A DNA stretch of 64,000 nt from Lachnospiraceae bacterium (GTDB taxonomy: Bacteria; Bacillota; Clostridia; Lachnospirales; Lachnospiraceae): positions 19,647 through 83,646 of the forward strand of contig JAIKXM010000026.1 of the NCBI GenBank assembly GCA_024684085.1. The letters run 5' to 3'. The notes below the pieces were generated by a model that saw nothing but the letters and a program-made list of their open reading frames with translations, had not been told where the DNA came from and ran no database searches. Within the stretch, counting starts at the first letter, position 1, and every line of letters begins with the position of its first letter. Shown here one piece after another: positions 1-8,645 of the stretch. The translations under genes and the position numbers were made by a program.

Positions 1-2
1 CA

Positions 3-428
3 GACCTGACTGTGGCTTTTTTCTATATTACATCGAACGGGATGGTTCAGATCAGACGGAGCAGCGATTATGTTCCCAAGATGATAGAGCTTGCGGGCGG
101 AAGCTATCTGCCTGTATATGATGGCGAAGAAGAATCTGCCAGAACCACCATGAACATGCAGGTGGAAGAGTTCTACGCAGGTGCTAAGGATGCCGACTTT
201 ATCATCTATAACAGTTCTGTTGACGGTGGTGTCACTTCTATAGAAGAGATCATTGAGAAATGTCCTGTTTTGGAGGATTTCAAGGCGGTTAAGAACGGTG
301 ATGTATGGTGTACGACCAATGATATGTATCAGCAATCTATGTCAATAGGCTATATGATCGCCGATATTCACAATATGCTCCATCGCGATACTAAGAAGGA
401 GATGAGGTATCTTATTCATCTGCGTTAG
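3..428 (+). CDS. ABC transporter substrate-binding protein, C-terminal part (BtuF-like, partial)
   Basis: The reading frame is open to the left edge, so the gene starts outside the window and only about 141 C-terminal residues are seen. Segments such as SDYVPKMIELAGGSYL and the closing part with a predicted helix before the stop resemble the second lobe of class III periplasmic-type binding proteins (Fe-siderophore/B12 family). It is followed directly by a FecCD-type permease and its ATPase and then by cobalamin genes, so corrinoid (cobalamin or cobinamide) capture is the likely role; a siderophore or heme ligand cannot be excluded from the sequence. Its last codons lie in a 38 bp tandem duplication that also carries the stop codon. 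Confidence 0.8.
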   Translation, partial: DLTVAFFYITSNGMVQIRRSSDYVPKMIELAGGSYLPVYDGEEESARTTMNMQVEEFYAGAKDADFIIYNSSVDGGVTSIEEIIEKCPVLEDFKAVKNGDVWCTTNDMYQQSMSIGYMIADIHNMLHRDTKKEMRYLIHLR

Positions 429-494
429 TGGCATCGGAAATGAAGTATCTTATTCATCTGCGTTAGTGGCGTCGGAAATGAAGTATCTTAGCAG
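402..494 (+). repeat. 38 bp tandem duplication across a stop codon
   Basis: Two units of 38 bp at 402-439 and 440-477 are nearly identical, and a third partial unit starts at 478. The first unit contains the last codons and the TAG stop (426-428) of the binding-protein gene, so the copy behind it is non-coding. It fills the gap before the permease gene. Confidence 0.85.
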
Positions 495-520
495 TGTTGA
501 TGGAGATCAGGGAGAACTGT

Positions 521-1537
521 ATGCAGTCAGATAGACGGATGCGTTATCTGATATCTTTTCTCATACTGGGAATTGGTATGGTAATGCTGTTAATCTTCAA
601 TATCTGTATAGGAAGCGTAAGGATATCGTTCGGCGAGATACTCAGGTCTCTTGGCGGAACGGATATCACCAACGAGCGGATCATCTGGGACATCAGATTC
701 CCAAGGGCTGTTGCTGCCATGATCCTCGGAGGGGCACTCAGCCTTTCGGGATACCTGTTGCAGACTTTTTTCCGCAATCCGATAGCAGGACCTTTCGTTC
801 TTGGAATATCGTCCGGTGCGAAGATGGTAGTGGCGATCGTTATGATATTCCTTATGGGACGCGCCATCAGGGTGAATTCTCTGACACTGATAGCGGCGGC
901 GTTTGTCGGTTCCATGATATCGATGGGATTCGTCCTTGTGATCGCGGGCAGAGTGGATAAGATGTCGACGCTTATCGTGAGCGGTATAATGATAGGCTAT
1001 ATCTGTTCCGCCGTGACTGAGATCCTAATAACTTTCGCAGGGGACGCGGAGATCGTCAATCTCCATAACTGGTCGCGCGGAAGCTTCTCCGGAATCTCAT
1101 GGGATAATATTCCGGTTATGAGCGTGGTGGTGCTGCTTGCCTTCATTATGACTGTTATGATCGCAAAACAGCTTGAAGCTTACACTCTTGGCGACTCCTA
1201 TGCAATGAACCTCGGGGTGAATCTAAAGGGGCTCAGGGCATTGATGGTGATCCTTACGGGGATTCTGTCGGCAAGTGTTGTTGCCTTCGCAGGTCCAGTG
1301 TCATTTGTTGGGATCGCAGTTCCTCATCTTGTGAAAGCAATGATGAAGAGCGCAAAGCCGATCATAATGATACCGGCGTCTTTTCTTGGGGGCGGTATCT
1401 CATGTCTGTTATGCGATCTGATCGCGCGGACGTTGATCGCACCTACGGAGCTTAGTATAAGCTCAGTCACTGCTGTTTTTGGAGCACCGGTCGTATTGTG
1501 GGTGATGATAAACAGGAACAGGAAGAGGATGTCATAA
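521..1537 (+). CDS. btuC: Cobalamin/iron-type ABC transporter permease (BtuC/FecCD family)
   Basis: A polytopic membrane protein of 338 residues with about ten hydrophobic segments. The FecCD family hallmark around residues 70-100 is clear: GGALSLSGYLLQ followed by RNPIAGPFVLGISSGA; near the C-terminus GPVSFVGIAVPHLVK is also typical. It should form the membrane pore of an importer with the preceding binding protein and the following ATPase. The ATG at 521 is preferred because AGGGAG lies 7 bases upstream; in-frame GTG 494, TTG 497 and ATG 500 lie upstream without a better ribosome site. The stop overlaps the next start by one base (TAATG). Corrinoid specificity is inferred from the adjoining cob genes. 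Confidence 0.88.
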   Translation: MQSDRRMRYLISFLILGIGMVMLLIFNICIGSVRISFGEILRSLGGTDITNERIIWDIRFPRAVAAMILGGALSLSGYLLQTFFRNPIAGPFVLGISSGAKMVVAIVMIFLMGRAIRVNSLTLIAAAFVGSMISMGFVLVIAGRVDKMSTLIVSGIMIGYICSAVTEILITFAGDAEIVNLHNWSRGSFSGISWDNIPVMSVVVLLAFIMTVMIAKQLEAYTLGDSYAMNLGVNLKGLRALMVILTGILSASVVAFAGPVSFVGIAVPHLVKAMMKSAKPIIMIPASFLGGGISCLLCDLIARTLIAPTELSISSVTAVFGAPVVLWVMINRNRKRMS

Positions 1538-2286
1538 TGGCGTACTTTATCACAACTGAGAAGATGAGCGTGGGTTATGACGGACACCCGCTGATAGAGA
1601 ATATCGATATTGCTCTTGAAAAGGGCGAGATACTGACTCTGATCGGTCCGAACGGAGCCGGCAAGTCAACTATTCTTAAGAGTATCGCGGGGCAGTTAAA
1701 GCTTATTGACGGTCGTGTCATAATTGACGGCAAGGATAAAGAGAATATATCCCGCGATGAGATGGCCAGGACCATGGCGGTCGTATGGACTGACAGGATC
1801 ATGACAGAGCTGATGACATGTGAAGAAGTTGTTACAACGGGGAGATACCCTTATACAGGGAGATTCGGAATTCCGGATAAGGCCGACCGTGAGGCCGTAA
1901 GGGAAGCCATGGAGCTTACGCATGTTACCGAAATAGGGGATGCGTACTTTGATAAGCTGAGCGACGGTCAGAAACAGCGGGTGATGCTTGCAAGGGCGAT
2001 ATGTCAGGAACCGGATATCATAATACTTGATGAACCGACATCATATCTTGATATCAGATACAAATTAGAGTTCTTATCGTGCTTGCAGGAGCTTAAGAGG
2101 AAGAAGGATCTTACGGTCATAATGTCGCTTCATGAGTTGGAGCTTGCCGGGAAAATATCGGACAAGATCCTGTGCATTAAAGACGGATATGTGGACAGGT
2201 GCGGAAGTCCGGAGGAGATATTCACGAAGGGATATATCGGGGAACTGTTCGGTATATCTGAGGAAAACTTCCTGTGGTATCTATGA
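1537..2286 (+). CDS. btuD: ABC transporter ATPase (BtuD/FecE family)
   Basis: A 249-residue nucleotide-binding subunit. Walker A GPNGAGKST is at residues 37-45, the ABC signature reads LSDGQKQR, and Walker B with the following loop reads IIILDEPTSYLD. It should energise the permease encoded just upstream, to which it is translationally coupled through a one-base TAATG overlap with AGGAAGAGGA in front. The final codons and stop lie inside a 25 bp element that is repeated three times. Family assignment is certain; the corrinoid substrate is inferred from context. Confidence 0.9.
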   Translation: MAYFITTEKMSVGYDGHPLIENIDIALEKGEILTLIGPNGAGKSTILKSIAGQLKLIDGRVIIDGKDKENISRDEMARTMAVVWTDRIMTELMTCEEVVTTGRYPYTGRFGIPDKADREAVREAMELTHVTEIGDAYFDKLSDGQKQRVMLARAICQEPDIIILDEPTSYLDIRYKLEFLSCLQELKRKKDLTVIMSLHELELAGKISDKILCIKDGYVDRCGSPEEIFTKGYIGELFGISEENFLWYL

Positions 2287-2386
2287 GGAAAAATTCCTGT
2301 GGTATCTATGAGGAAAACTTCCTTTGGTATCTATGAGCATGCATTAAGTGTTGATCGATCGAGCATGCATTAAGTATTGCATGAGC
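2260..2386 (+). repeat. Tandem duplications (25 bp x3, then about 26 bp x2) behind btuD
   Basis: Units of 25 bp at 2260-2284, 2285-2309 and 2310-2334 differ at only one or two positions; the btuD stop (2284-2286) straddles the first junction. A second pair follows at 2335-2360 and 2361-2386, each starting GAGCATGCATTAAGT. Together they fill most of the gap to cobQ. Confidence 0.85.
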
Positions 2387-2430
2387 GGGGATTGTAAATT
2401 GAGTATCGGATTGACCATGGAGTATATGAG

Positions 2431-3996
2431 ATGGCGAAGATCATAATGGTACAGGGGACGATGTCCAATGCGGGTAAGAGCCTGCTGGTGGCCGGATTGT
2501 GCAGGATATTCAAGCAGGATGGCTACAGGGTTGCTCCCTTCAAGTCGCAGAATATGGCGCTTAATTCTTATATAACCGCCGAGGGGCTTGAGATGGGAAG
2601 AGCTCAGGTGATTCAGGCTGAGGCAGCCGGCATCGAGCCAAAGGTGTGCATGAATCCCATATTGCTTAAGCCTACCGATCACACGGGCTCACAGGTGATC
2701 GTGGGTGGCGAAGTGATCGGCAATATGAGCGCAAAAGATTATTTCTCTTATAAAAAAGAACTGATTCCGTATATTAAGGAAGCCTTCAATGAACTGGAGA
2801 AATCCGCCGACATCATCGTGATCGAAGGTGCGGGCAGTCCTGCCGAGATCAATCTCAAGGAGAATGATCTCGTCAATATGGGGCTCGCGTGTATGCTGGA
2901 TGCTCCGGTGCTATTGGTCGGAGATATCGACAGGGGAGGCGTTTTTGCACAGTTGCTGGGAACACTTATGCTTCTGGAAGATGACGAGAGAGACAGAGTT
3001 AAGGGACTTGTGATCAATAAGTTCAGAGGTGATAAGAGTATTCTGGATCCCGGTATCACTATGCTGGAGGAAAAAGGTAAGGTTCCGGTTACGGGTGTGA
3101 TACCGTATATGGATCTTTCCATAGAAGATGAGGACAGTCTGACTGAGCGGTTCGATCATAAGGAAAGAGGAGTGATCGATATAGCTGTGATCAGATATCC
3201 GAGGATATCCAACTTCACAGACTTCAATGTTTTTGAACTGATGTCTGAGGTATCTGTCAGATATGTCACATCGATAAGTGAATTGGGGCATCCGGATATC
3301 ATTATCCTGCCCGGCAGTAAGAATACCATGGGGGATCTTAAGTGGATGCGAAGTAACGGTCTGGAAACGGCCGTTAAGAAAATGTCCTCGCGAGTGCCTG
3401 TGATCGGGATATGCGGTGGCTACCAGATGCTTGGGTGTGAGATATCCGATCCGGATGGAGTTGAAGCAGGCGGAAAGTTGCGCGGAATGGAACTGTTACC
3501 TGTTACGACCATCCTGCAAAAAGAGAAGACAAGGCGTCAGGTTCAGGGAAGTCTGCCTGTACTTGAAGGGGCGTTAAACTGTATCTCAGGTTGCGAGTAT
3601 AAAGGATATGAGATCCATATGGGCGTGACGGAGTATTGCGTAGCGGATGCAAGTGGATCAAAGGCTGACGAGCTTAATGAAGATGTTACGAGGACAGCGC
3701 CGTTAGGTATTGATGCAGGTGTCAGACAGACTTATTTCGAGGCGCTTCCGGTTATATGTTCTGACGGCATAAATGTGTACGGCTCGTATGTTCATGGCAT
3801 ATTCGATGAAGGAGATATAGCTGACAGGATCGTCAGGGCGGTTGCAAGCGCGAAGGGGGTAACGGTTGAGGAAGGTCAACACTTGAGTTACCGATCTTTT
3901 AAAGAGAAGGAATATGATAAGCTGGCAGATATACTGAGACTGCATCTGAACATGGAGGAAGTGTATGGAATGCTCAGGGAAGCGCGCGTGGAGTAA
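2431..3996 (+). CDS. cobQ: Cobyric acid synthase (glutamine-hydrolysing)
   Basis: CobQ/CbiP adds four amide groups (b, d, e, g) to adenosylcobyrinate a,c-diamide using glutamine and ATP. The 521-residue length is normal. The N-terminal dethiobiotin synthetase-like domain starts with the P-loop GTMSNAGKS (residues 9-17) and has KSQNMALN; the C-terminal class I glutaminase-like domain has the nucleophile Cys328 in [10 protein letters not shown] and His455 in SYVHGIFD. The end overlaps cobT by about 32 bases, arguing for cotranscription. It catalyses the last ring amidations, placed here beside uptake genes and lower-ligand assembly genes. Confidence 0.96.
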   Translation: MAKIIMVQGTMSNAGKSLLVAGLCRIFKQDGYRVAPFKSQNMALNSYITAEGLEMGRAQVIQAEAAGIEPKVCMNPILLKPTDHTGSQVIVGGEVIGNMSAKDYFSYKKELIPYIKEAFNELEKSADIIVIEGAGSPAEINLKENDLVNMGLACMLDAPVLLVGDIDRGGVFAQLLGTLMLLEDDERDRVKGLVINKFRGDKSILDPGITMLEEKGKVPVTGVIPYMDLSIEDEDSLTERFDHKERGVIDIAVIRYPRISNFTDFNVFELMSEVSVRYVTSISELGHPDIIILPGSKNTMGDLKWMRSNGLETAVKKMSSRVPVIGICGGYQMLGCEISDPDGVEAGGKLRGMELLPVTTILQKEKTRRQVQGSLPVLEGALNCISGCEYKGYEIHMGVTEYCVADASGSKADELNEDVTRTAPLGIDAGVRQTYFEALPVICSDGINVYGSYVHGIFDEGDIADRIVRAVASAKGVTVEEGQHLSYRSFKEKEYDKLADILRLHLNMEEVYGMLREARVE

Positions 3997-5065
3997 ACTG
4001 ACGCGGGCGGAGCTTGATGATATAAGAATAGACAGGCCGGATGATCCGGTAAGGACATCTGTGCGGAAAAAATGGGACACGATCGCCAAGCCGATTGACG
4101 GAATGGGAAGATTCGAGAAGATCACAGCGCGGATTGGAGCAATAACCGGAAGTGATGAGATCAATCTATCTTCGAAGGCTGTGATAGTCATGTGTGCCGA
4201 CAACGGCATTGTGAATGAGGGCGTGACACAGACGGGACAGGAAGTGACCGCTTTGGTAGCTCAGTCGATGGCGAAGGGGCGTTCATCCGTATGCAGGATG
4301 GGAAGACAGATCGGCGCTAAGATCATCCCGATCGATATAGGGATCAACTGTGATTCTTCCATAGAAGGTGTACTCGATCGGAAGATTAGAAAAGGAACGA
4401 GAGACTTCCTTACAGAGCCTGCGATGACTGAGGAGGAAGCCGTAAGAGCTATCGGAGTCGGGATCGATGCTGTGAGAGAGTGCAGAGAGCACGGTGTTAA
4501 TATCATTGCCATCGGTGAGATGGGGATTGGCAATACCACGACAGCAACGGCGGTGACATCAGCCCTGCTTCATCTTGATCCGGATCGGATAACCGGAAGG
4601 GGAGCGGGACTTAGCGATGAGGGGCTTGAACGCAAGAAACAGGTCATAAACGATGCTCTTGAGAAATATAAGCTTGATGACAAAGATGCTCTTACGGTTC
4701 TTGAGGCTGTAGGCGGGCTTGATATAGCGGGACTTGCGGGTGTATGCATAGGCGGAGCGATCTATCATGTGCCCATAGTGTTGGATGGTCTTATCACTAT
4801 GGCAGCAGCCTTGGTGGCGGAAAAGCTTGCAGAGGGGACGGCAGAATATCTGATCCCTTCACACAGCGGACGTGAACCGGCTGTGCGAGCTTTGGAAGAG
4901 GCGCTCGGAATGAGTCCTGTGATATACGGAGATCTTGCTCTGGGTGAGGGCACGGGAGCGGTAATGATGCTGTCGCTTCTCGACCTTGCGATGAGCATCT
5001 ATCACGATAATACGGATTTTGCGGAGATTAAGGTAGAGCAATATAAGAGGTACGACGACCGATAA
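3965..5065 (+). CDS. cobT: Nicotinate-nucleotide--dimethylbenzimidazole phosphoribosyltransferase
   Basis: CobT makes alpha-ribazole phosphate from nicotinate mononucleotide and a benzimidazole-type base, giving the activated lower ligand of cobalamin. The 366 residues match the family length. Motifs include [24 protein letters not shown] and, near the C-terminus, [13 protein letters not shown] with Glu328 at the position of the family's catalytic glutamate. The ATG at 3965 lies inside the end of cobQ and has GGAGGA just upstream. No lower-ligand base synthesis gene (bluB or bza) lies in the window, so the base may be scavenged or made elsewhere. Confidence 0.95.
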   Translation: MECSGKRAWSKLTRAELDDIRIDRPDDPVRTSVRKKWDTIAKPIDGMGRFEKITARIGAITGSDEINLSSKAVIVMCADNGIVNEGVTQTGQEVTALVAQSMAKGRSSVCRMGRQIGAKIIPIDIGINCDSSIEGVLDRKIRKGTRDFLTEPAMTEEEAVRAIGVGIDAVRECREHGVNIIAIGEMGIGNTTTATAVTSALLHLDPDRITGRGAGLSDEGLERKKQVINDALEKYKLDDKDALTVLEAVGGLDIAGLAGVCIGGAIYHVPIVLDGLITMAAALVAEKLAEGTAEYLIPSHSGREPAVRALEEALGMSPVIYGDLALGEGTGAVMMLSLLDLAMSIYHDNTDFAEIKVEQYKRYDDR

Positions 5066-5101
5066 ACAGACTTCGGGGTGGTTCGACAGTGGTCAGTACA
5101 T

Positions 5102-5232
5102 GGGGCAGAATAAGGCTGCAGAAAATAACGGCAACAGCCGGTGCCGGGGCGGAATAAGGCTACAGGGAAGAACGGCAACAGCCGGTGCCGGAGCGGAATA
5201 AGAACACAAGTAAGAACGTTAAGCAGGATTGA
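5102..5232 (+). repeat. 44 bp tandem repeat (three units) between cobT and cobU
   Basis: Units begin at 5102, 5146 and 5190. The first two are close copies ending GGCAACAGCCGGTGCC; the third diverges in its second half. No reading frame or terminator is evident, and the gap (170 bp) is otherwise featureless. Confidence 0.8.
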
Positions 5233-5235
5233 AAA

Positions 5236-5778
5236 ATGATCACACTGATAATCGGAGGAAGCGGAAGCGGTAAATCGGCTTACGCAGAAGAATATATATG
5301 TAAAAAAGCCGGAGACTGCAGGAAATATTATCTTGCCACTATGCAGGTGTATGACGATGAAGGCCGGAAAAAGGTTGAGAAGCATCGTCAGCAAAGGCAG
5401 GGAAAAGGTTTTCATACGATTGAAATGCCTCGAAATGTGGAAAAGACTGTAAAAGTAATAAAAAGTGACACAAATGTCAATAAAAACATGGTATTATTGG
5501 AATGTATCTCAAATTTGACAGCCAATGAGATGTTTACGGATCAAGGGACATCAGACTGTGAGACGGTATCCGATAAGATCATAGAGGGTATCGTCAGTCT
5601 TAACGATTCGGTTGATGAGCTCGTCATAGTGACCAATAATGTCTTCGAAGACGGAGATGACTATGAAGAAGGTACCATGGAATATCTGAGAGCCCTGGGC
5701 AGGATCAATGAAAGACTTGCATCAATGGCAGACAGGGTCGTGGAGATCGTGGCGGGAATACCCGTAGAGGTTAAGTGA
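5236..5778 (+). CDS. cobU: Adenosylcobinamide kinase / adenosylcobinamide-phosphate guanylyltransferase
   Basis: CobU phosphorylates adenosylcobinamide and then transfers GMP to it, yielding AdoCbi-GDP. The P-loop GGSGSGKS (residues 7-14) is intact, and KHRQQR at about residue 53 fits the family's histidine-containing guanylylation segment. The 180-residue length is typical. The usual family motif SNEVGxGIVP is altered here to TNNVFEDGDDYEEG, while a neighbouring paralog at 6556 keeps that motif but lacks the P-loop serine. It sits one base before cobS, its pathway successor. Confidence 0.92.
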   Translation: MITLIIGGSGSGKSAYAEEYICKKAGDCRKYYLATMQVYDDEGRKKVEKHRQQRQGKGFHTIEMPRNVEKTVKVIKSDTNVNKNMVLLECISNLTANEMFTDQGTSDCETVSDKIIEGIVSLNDSVDELVIVTNNVFEDGDDYEEGTMEYLRALGRINERLASMADRVVEIVAGIPVEVK

Positions 5779-5779
5779 G

Positions 5780-6547
5780 ATGCGTATTATAAAGGGGTTA
5801 ATAATTGCTTTTTCAATGTATTCAAGGATTCCCATGCCGCATTTTAAATGGGATGAAGATGATATGCGCTATATGCTCTGCTTTTTTCCATGGGTAGGAG
5901 CTGTGATCGGCGCACTCGTCTGGGCATGGAAGCTGTTATGTGATATGCGTGGCGTGAATCTTCTGTGTTATACACTGATAGGCATGGCTGTTCCTGTTAT
6001 GATCACGGGCGGTATGCATATAGACGGGTATATGGATACGATGGATGCTTTCCGATCTTACAGACCGGCAGAGAAAAAGCTTGAGATAATGAAAGATCCG
6101 CATATAGGTGCATTTGCGGTTATCATGCTCGCACTTTACGGATCAATATATGCGGGAGCGTATTCCGCGATATCGGACAATAAGCTTGTCGGGATATATG
6201 CGGTGAGCTTCGTTCTTGCAAGATCCTTAAGCGGGATCGCTGTAGTTACCTTTAAGCCGGCCAAGGCTGAAGGGATGCTCTTTGAGTGTGCGGGAAGTTC
6301 GCACAAAAGAGCAGTGCTGTGCAGTCTGATAATACAGGCGCTTGCATGCACGGGAATAATGATATGGCTTGACCCGATGGCGGGTATCACAGCCGTATGT
6401 GTGTCACTATTGTCAATCTTTTGGTATCATCATAATTGCTATAAGAATATAGGCGGGATTACGGGGGATACTGCCGGTTACTTCGTGCTTATGTGCGAGG
6501 AAGCTGTTCTTGTTGCTCTAATGATAATAAATATATGGGAATCATAG
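5780..6547 (+). CDS. cobS: Adenosylcobinamide-GDP ribazoletransferase (cobalamin synthase)
   Basis: CobS joins AdoCbi-GDP and alpha-ribazole (phosphate) at the membrane in the last assembly step. The 255-residue protein has several hydrophobic segments and the family motifs GGMHIDGYMDTMDA (about residues 75-88) and DPHIGAFAVI (about 108-117), both needed for metal and substrate binding in characterised members. The TGAGATG junction with cobU indicates translational coupling. Confidence 0.95.
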   Translation: MRIIKGLIIAFSMYSRIPMPHFKWDEDDMRYMLCFFPWVGAVIGALVWAWKLLCDMRGVNLLCYTLIGMAVPVMITGGMHIDGYMDTMDAFRSYRPAEKKLEIMKDPHIGAFAVIMLALYGSIYAGAYSAISDNKLVGIYAVSFVLARSLSGIAVVTFKPAKAEGMLFECAGSSHKRAVLCSLIIQALACTGIMIWLDPMAGITAVCVSLLSIFWYHHNCYKNIGGITGDTAGYFVLMCEEAVLVALMIINIWES

Positions 6548-6555
6548 GGGGTTGT

Positions 6556-6951
6556 ATGAGACTGGTAGTTGGTGGATATGCACAGGGGAAGCTACATGCG
6601 GTTACACGCAGACTCGCAGATGATCAATATGAGATCTTTGACGGTATATTGCCTGATGAGGAAGTGACGACCAGGCTTGAAGATGACACGATCGTCATAA
6701 TCTATAATCTTCATCGGTGGGTTAGGGAGCGGATTAAGCAAAATGCATCTCCCGAAGAAGAGATAGCTGAGTTTGTTGAAAAAGAGAATAACTGCATAAT
6801 TATCAGCAACGAGACCGGTAACGGTATCGTTCCCAAGGATGCTTTTGAGAGAGAGTACAGGGAGAGAACAGGTAAGATTCTGGTAAGTCTGGCAGAAGAA
6901 GCAGATGAGGTTTGGCGTATTATATGCGGTATTCCACAGAAGATAAAATAA
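6556..6951 (+). CDS. CobU-like protein with a degenerate P-loop
   Basis: This 131-residue protein is a short relative of CobU. The N-terminus MRLVVGGYAQGKLHAV lines up with the CobU P-loop but has Leu where a Ser/Thr should follow GK, and the histidine segment is missing. In contrast the C-terminal half keeps the CobU signature SNETGNGIVPKDAFEREYRERTG-like region and ends GIPQKIK, as true CobU proteins do. It starts 8 bases after cobS with GGGGGTT before the ATG at 6556. It may be a non-catalytic or subfunctionalised partner of the CobU at 5236; that is inference. Confidence 0.75.
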   Translation: MRLVVGGYAQGKLHAVTRRLADDQYEIFDGILPDEEVTTRLEDDTIVIIYNLHRWVRERIKQNASPEEEIAEFVEKENNCIIISNETGNGIVPKDAFEREYRERTGKILVSLAEEADEVWRIICGIPQKIK

Positions 6952-7553
6952 GACTGATATTGGTGAGGCACGGTGCAGTCCGTGCCAATCTTGAGCATCG
7001 TTACATCGGTAAGACGGATGACAGTCTTGCCGATGAAGGTGTCAGTAAGTTAATGGAAGGTGTATCGGCGGGTATCTATCCTTCGGCGGATCTTGTGTTC
7101 ACATCTCCCATGAAGAGATGTATTGAGACTGCGGGGATCATATATCCTGATAAGACACCCGTGATCATACCGGAATGGAGTGAGATAGATTTCGGAAGGT
7201 TCGAGGGCAAGGATCATAACGAACTGAAAAATGACCGGGATTATCAGGCTTGGATAGACAGTAACGGACGCTTGCCTTTTCCGGACGGAGAAGACAGGGG
7301 TACATATATAAAGAGATGCATCGGGGGCTTCGAACGTATGTCGAACAGCCTTGGCGGTGATCTGAAAAGTGTGGCGATGATAGTGCACGGCGGTACGATA
7401 ATGTCACTGCTCTCTACGCTGTACGGCGGAGATTATTATGATTATCTTACCCCGAACGGAGAGGGCTATACATGCACGCTTACCGTACAAAACGGCAGTT
7501 TTATCATAAGTGATGTTGATCGTCTCGGTTTGATGCCATGCATCAATGTGTAA
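6924..7553 (+). CDS. cobC: Histidine phosphatase family protein, probable alpha-ribazole phosphatase
   Basis: The catalytic RHG is at residues 15-17 (LVRHGAVRAN), with DFGRFEGKD and a second catalytic histidine in MIVHGGTIMS, as in phosphoglycerate mutase-like phosphatases. Inside a cobalamin operon the expected job is removing the phosphate from alpha-ribazole-5'-phosphate or cobalamin-5'-phosphate. ATG 6924 is chosen over the in-frame TTG 6912 because GATGAGG lies at a workable distance; either way the gene overlaps the preceding one by 28 bases or more. The general phosphatase fold is certain, the substrate is inferred from context. Confidence 0.88.
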   Translation: MRYSTEDKIRLILVRHGAVRANLEHRYIGKTDDSLADEGVSKLMEGVSAGIYPSADLVFTSPMKRCIETAGIIYPDKTPVIIPEWSEIDFGRFEGKDHNELKNDRDYQAWIDSNGRLPFPDGEDRGTYIKRCIGGFERMSNSLGGDLKSVAMIVHGGTIMSLLSTLYGGDYYDYLTPNGEGYTCTLTVQNGSFIISDVDRLGLMPCINV

Positions 7554-7589
7554 GGGCAGGATTTTTTCTGTTTGAATTTGGGGAATAAT

Positions 7590-8570
7590 ATGAAATACCA
7601 TGTATTGGCTTTTGTGATAGGCTTCATACTGGATATGATATTGGGCGATCCTTATGTATTGCCGCATCCGATCAGGTTGATCGGAAGACTGATATCCGGA
7701 CTTGAGGGCTTATTACTTAAGGAAGAATATGATGACAGGAAGAAAAGAGTAAGGGGTATGATCCTTGCAGTTACGGTTGTTCTATGCACTTTAGCTGTGT
7801 CGGGAGTCAGTCTCCTTATTTTTTACCATATCAATAAATATGTCGGAATGGCAGCAGAGGCTGTTATGACGTATCAGATACTTGCAACGAAGTGTCTGAA
7901 GGTTGAGAGTATGAAGGTGTATGGATGCCTTACTTCGGATAAACCGGAAGAAGAGAGACTTGCGGATGCGAGAAAGGCTGTGTCGATGATCGTTGGGAGA
8001 GATACCGATGTTCTTGATCGGGAAGGCGTGATTAAGGCGGCTGTCGAGACGGTAGCGGAGAATGCATCTGACGGCAGTATCGCACCTATGCTGTATACGG
8101 CTTTGGGCGGGCCTGTTTTGGGATTCTGCTATAAAGCGATAAATACGATGGATTCGATGATCGGTTATAAGAATGAAAGGTATCTGTATTTCGGAAGAAC
8201 GGCCGCTCATCTTGATGATATAGTGAATTTCGTGCCGGCAAGGATAAGTGCATGTCTAATGATCATTGCGGCCTTCATAGGCGGAAAAGATCTGGATGGC
8301 AGGCAGGCGGTGAGAATATTCAAGAGGGATCGCATGAAGCATGCAAGTCCCAATTCTGCGCAGACCGAATCGGTATGTGCCGGAGCACTTGGTGTTAGGC
8401 TCGCGGGAGATGCCGTTTACTTCGGTAAGCGGGTTGAGAAGCCTTACATCGGAGATGATCTTAGGAAAATAGAGGTCGATGATATAAGGCGGGCAAACCG
8501 ACTTTTATATCTTAGCGCATGGATCTGTACGATTATCTGTACAGTTATCATGTTAGTATTTTGCCTATAG
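7590..8570 (+). CDS. cbiB: Adenosylcobinamide-phosphate synthase
   Basis: CbiB attaches (R)-1-amino-2-propanol phosphate to adenosylcobyric acid. The protein is membrane-bound with several hydrophobic stretches; family motifs include the N-terminal FILDMILGDP with nearby HPIRLIG, ETVAENASDGSIAPM, and the MKHASPNSAQTESVCAGALGV region near residue 255. ATG 7590 follows GGGGAATAAT, a good ribosome site, so the in-frame TTG 18 bases upstream is unlikely. Its substrate partner is made by the CobD-like enzyme encoded next. Confidence 0.95.
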   Translation: MKYHVLAFVIGFILDMILGDPYVLPHPIRLIGRLISGLEGLLLKEEYDDRKKRVRGMILAVTVVLCTLAVSGVSLLIFYHINKYVGMAAEAVMTYQILATKCLKVESMKVYGCLTSDKPEEERLADARKAVSMIVGRDTDVLDREGVIKAAVETVAENASDGSIAPMLYTALGGPVLGFCYKAINTMDSMIGYKNERYLYFGRTAAHLDDIVNFVPARISACLMIIAAFIGGKDLDGRQAVRIFKRDRMKHASPNSAQTESVCAGALGVRLAGDAVYFGKRVEKPYIGDDLRKIEVDDIRRANRLLYLSAWICTIICTVIMLVFCL

Positions 8571-8645
8571 ACAAGTGGGTAAGCAGATAAGCCGATAAGC
8601 AGGTTGTTGTATGAGTGAAAGTTATGTGAAAGGGGGATGAGGACG

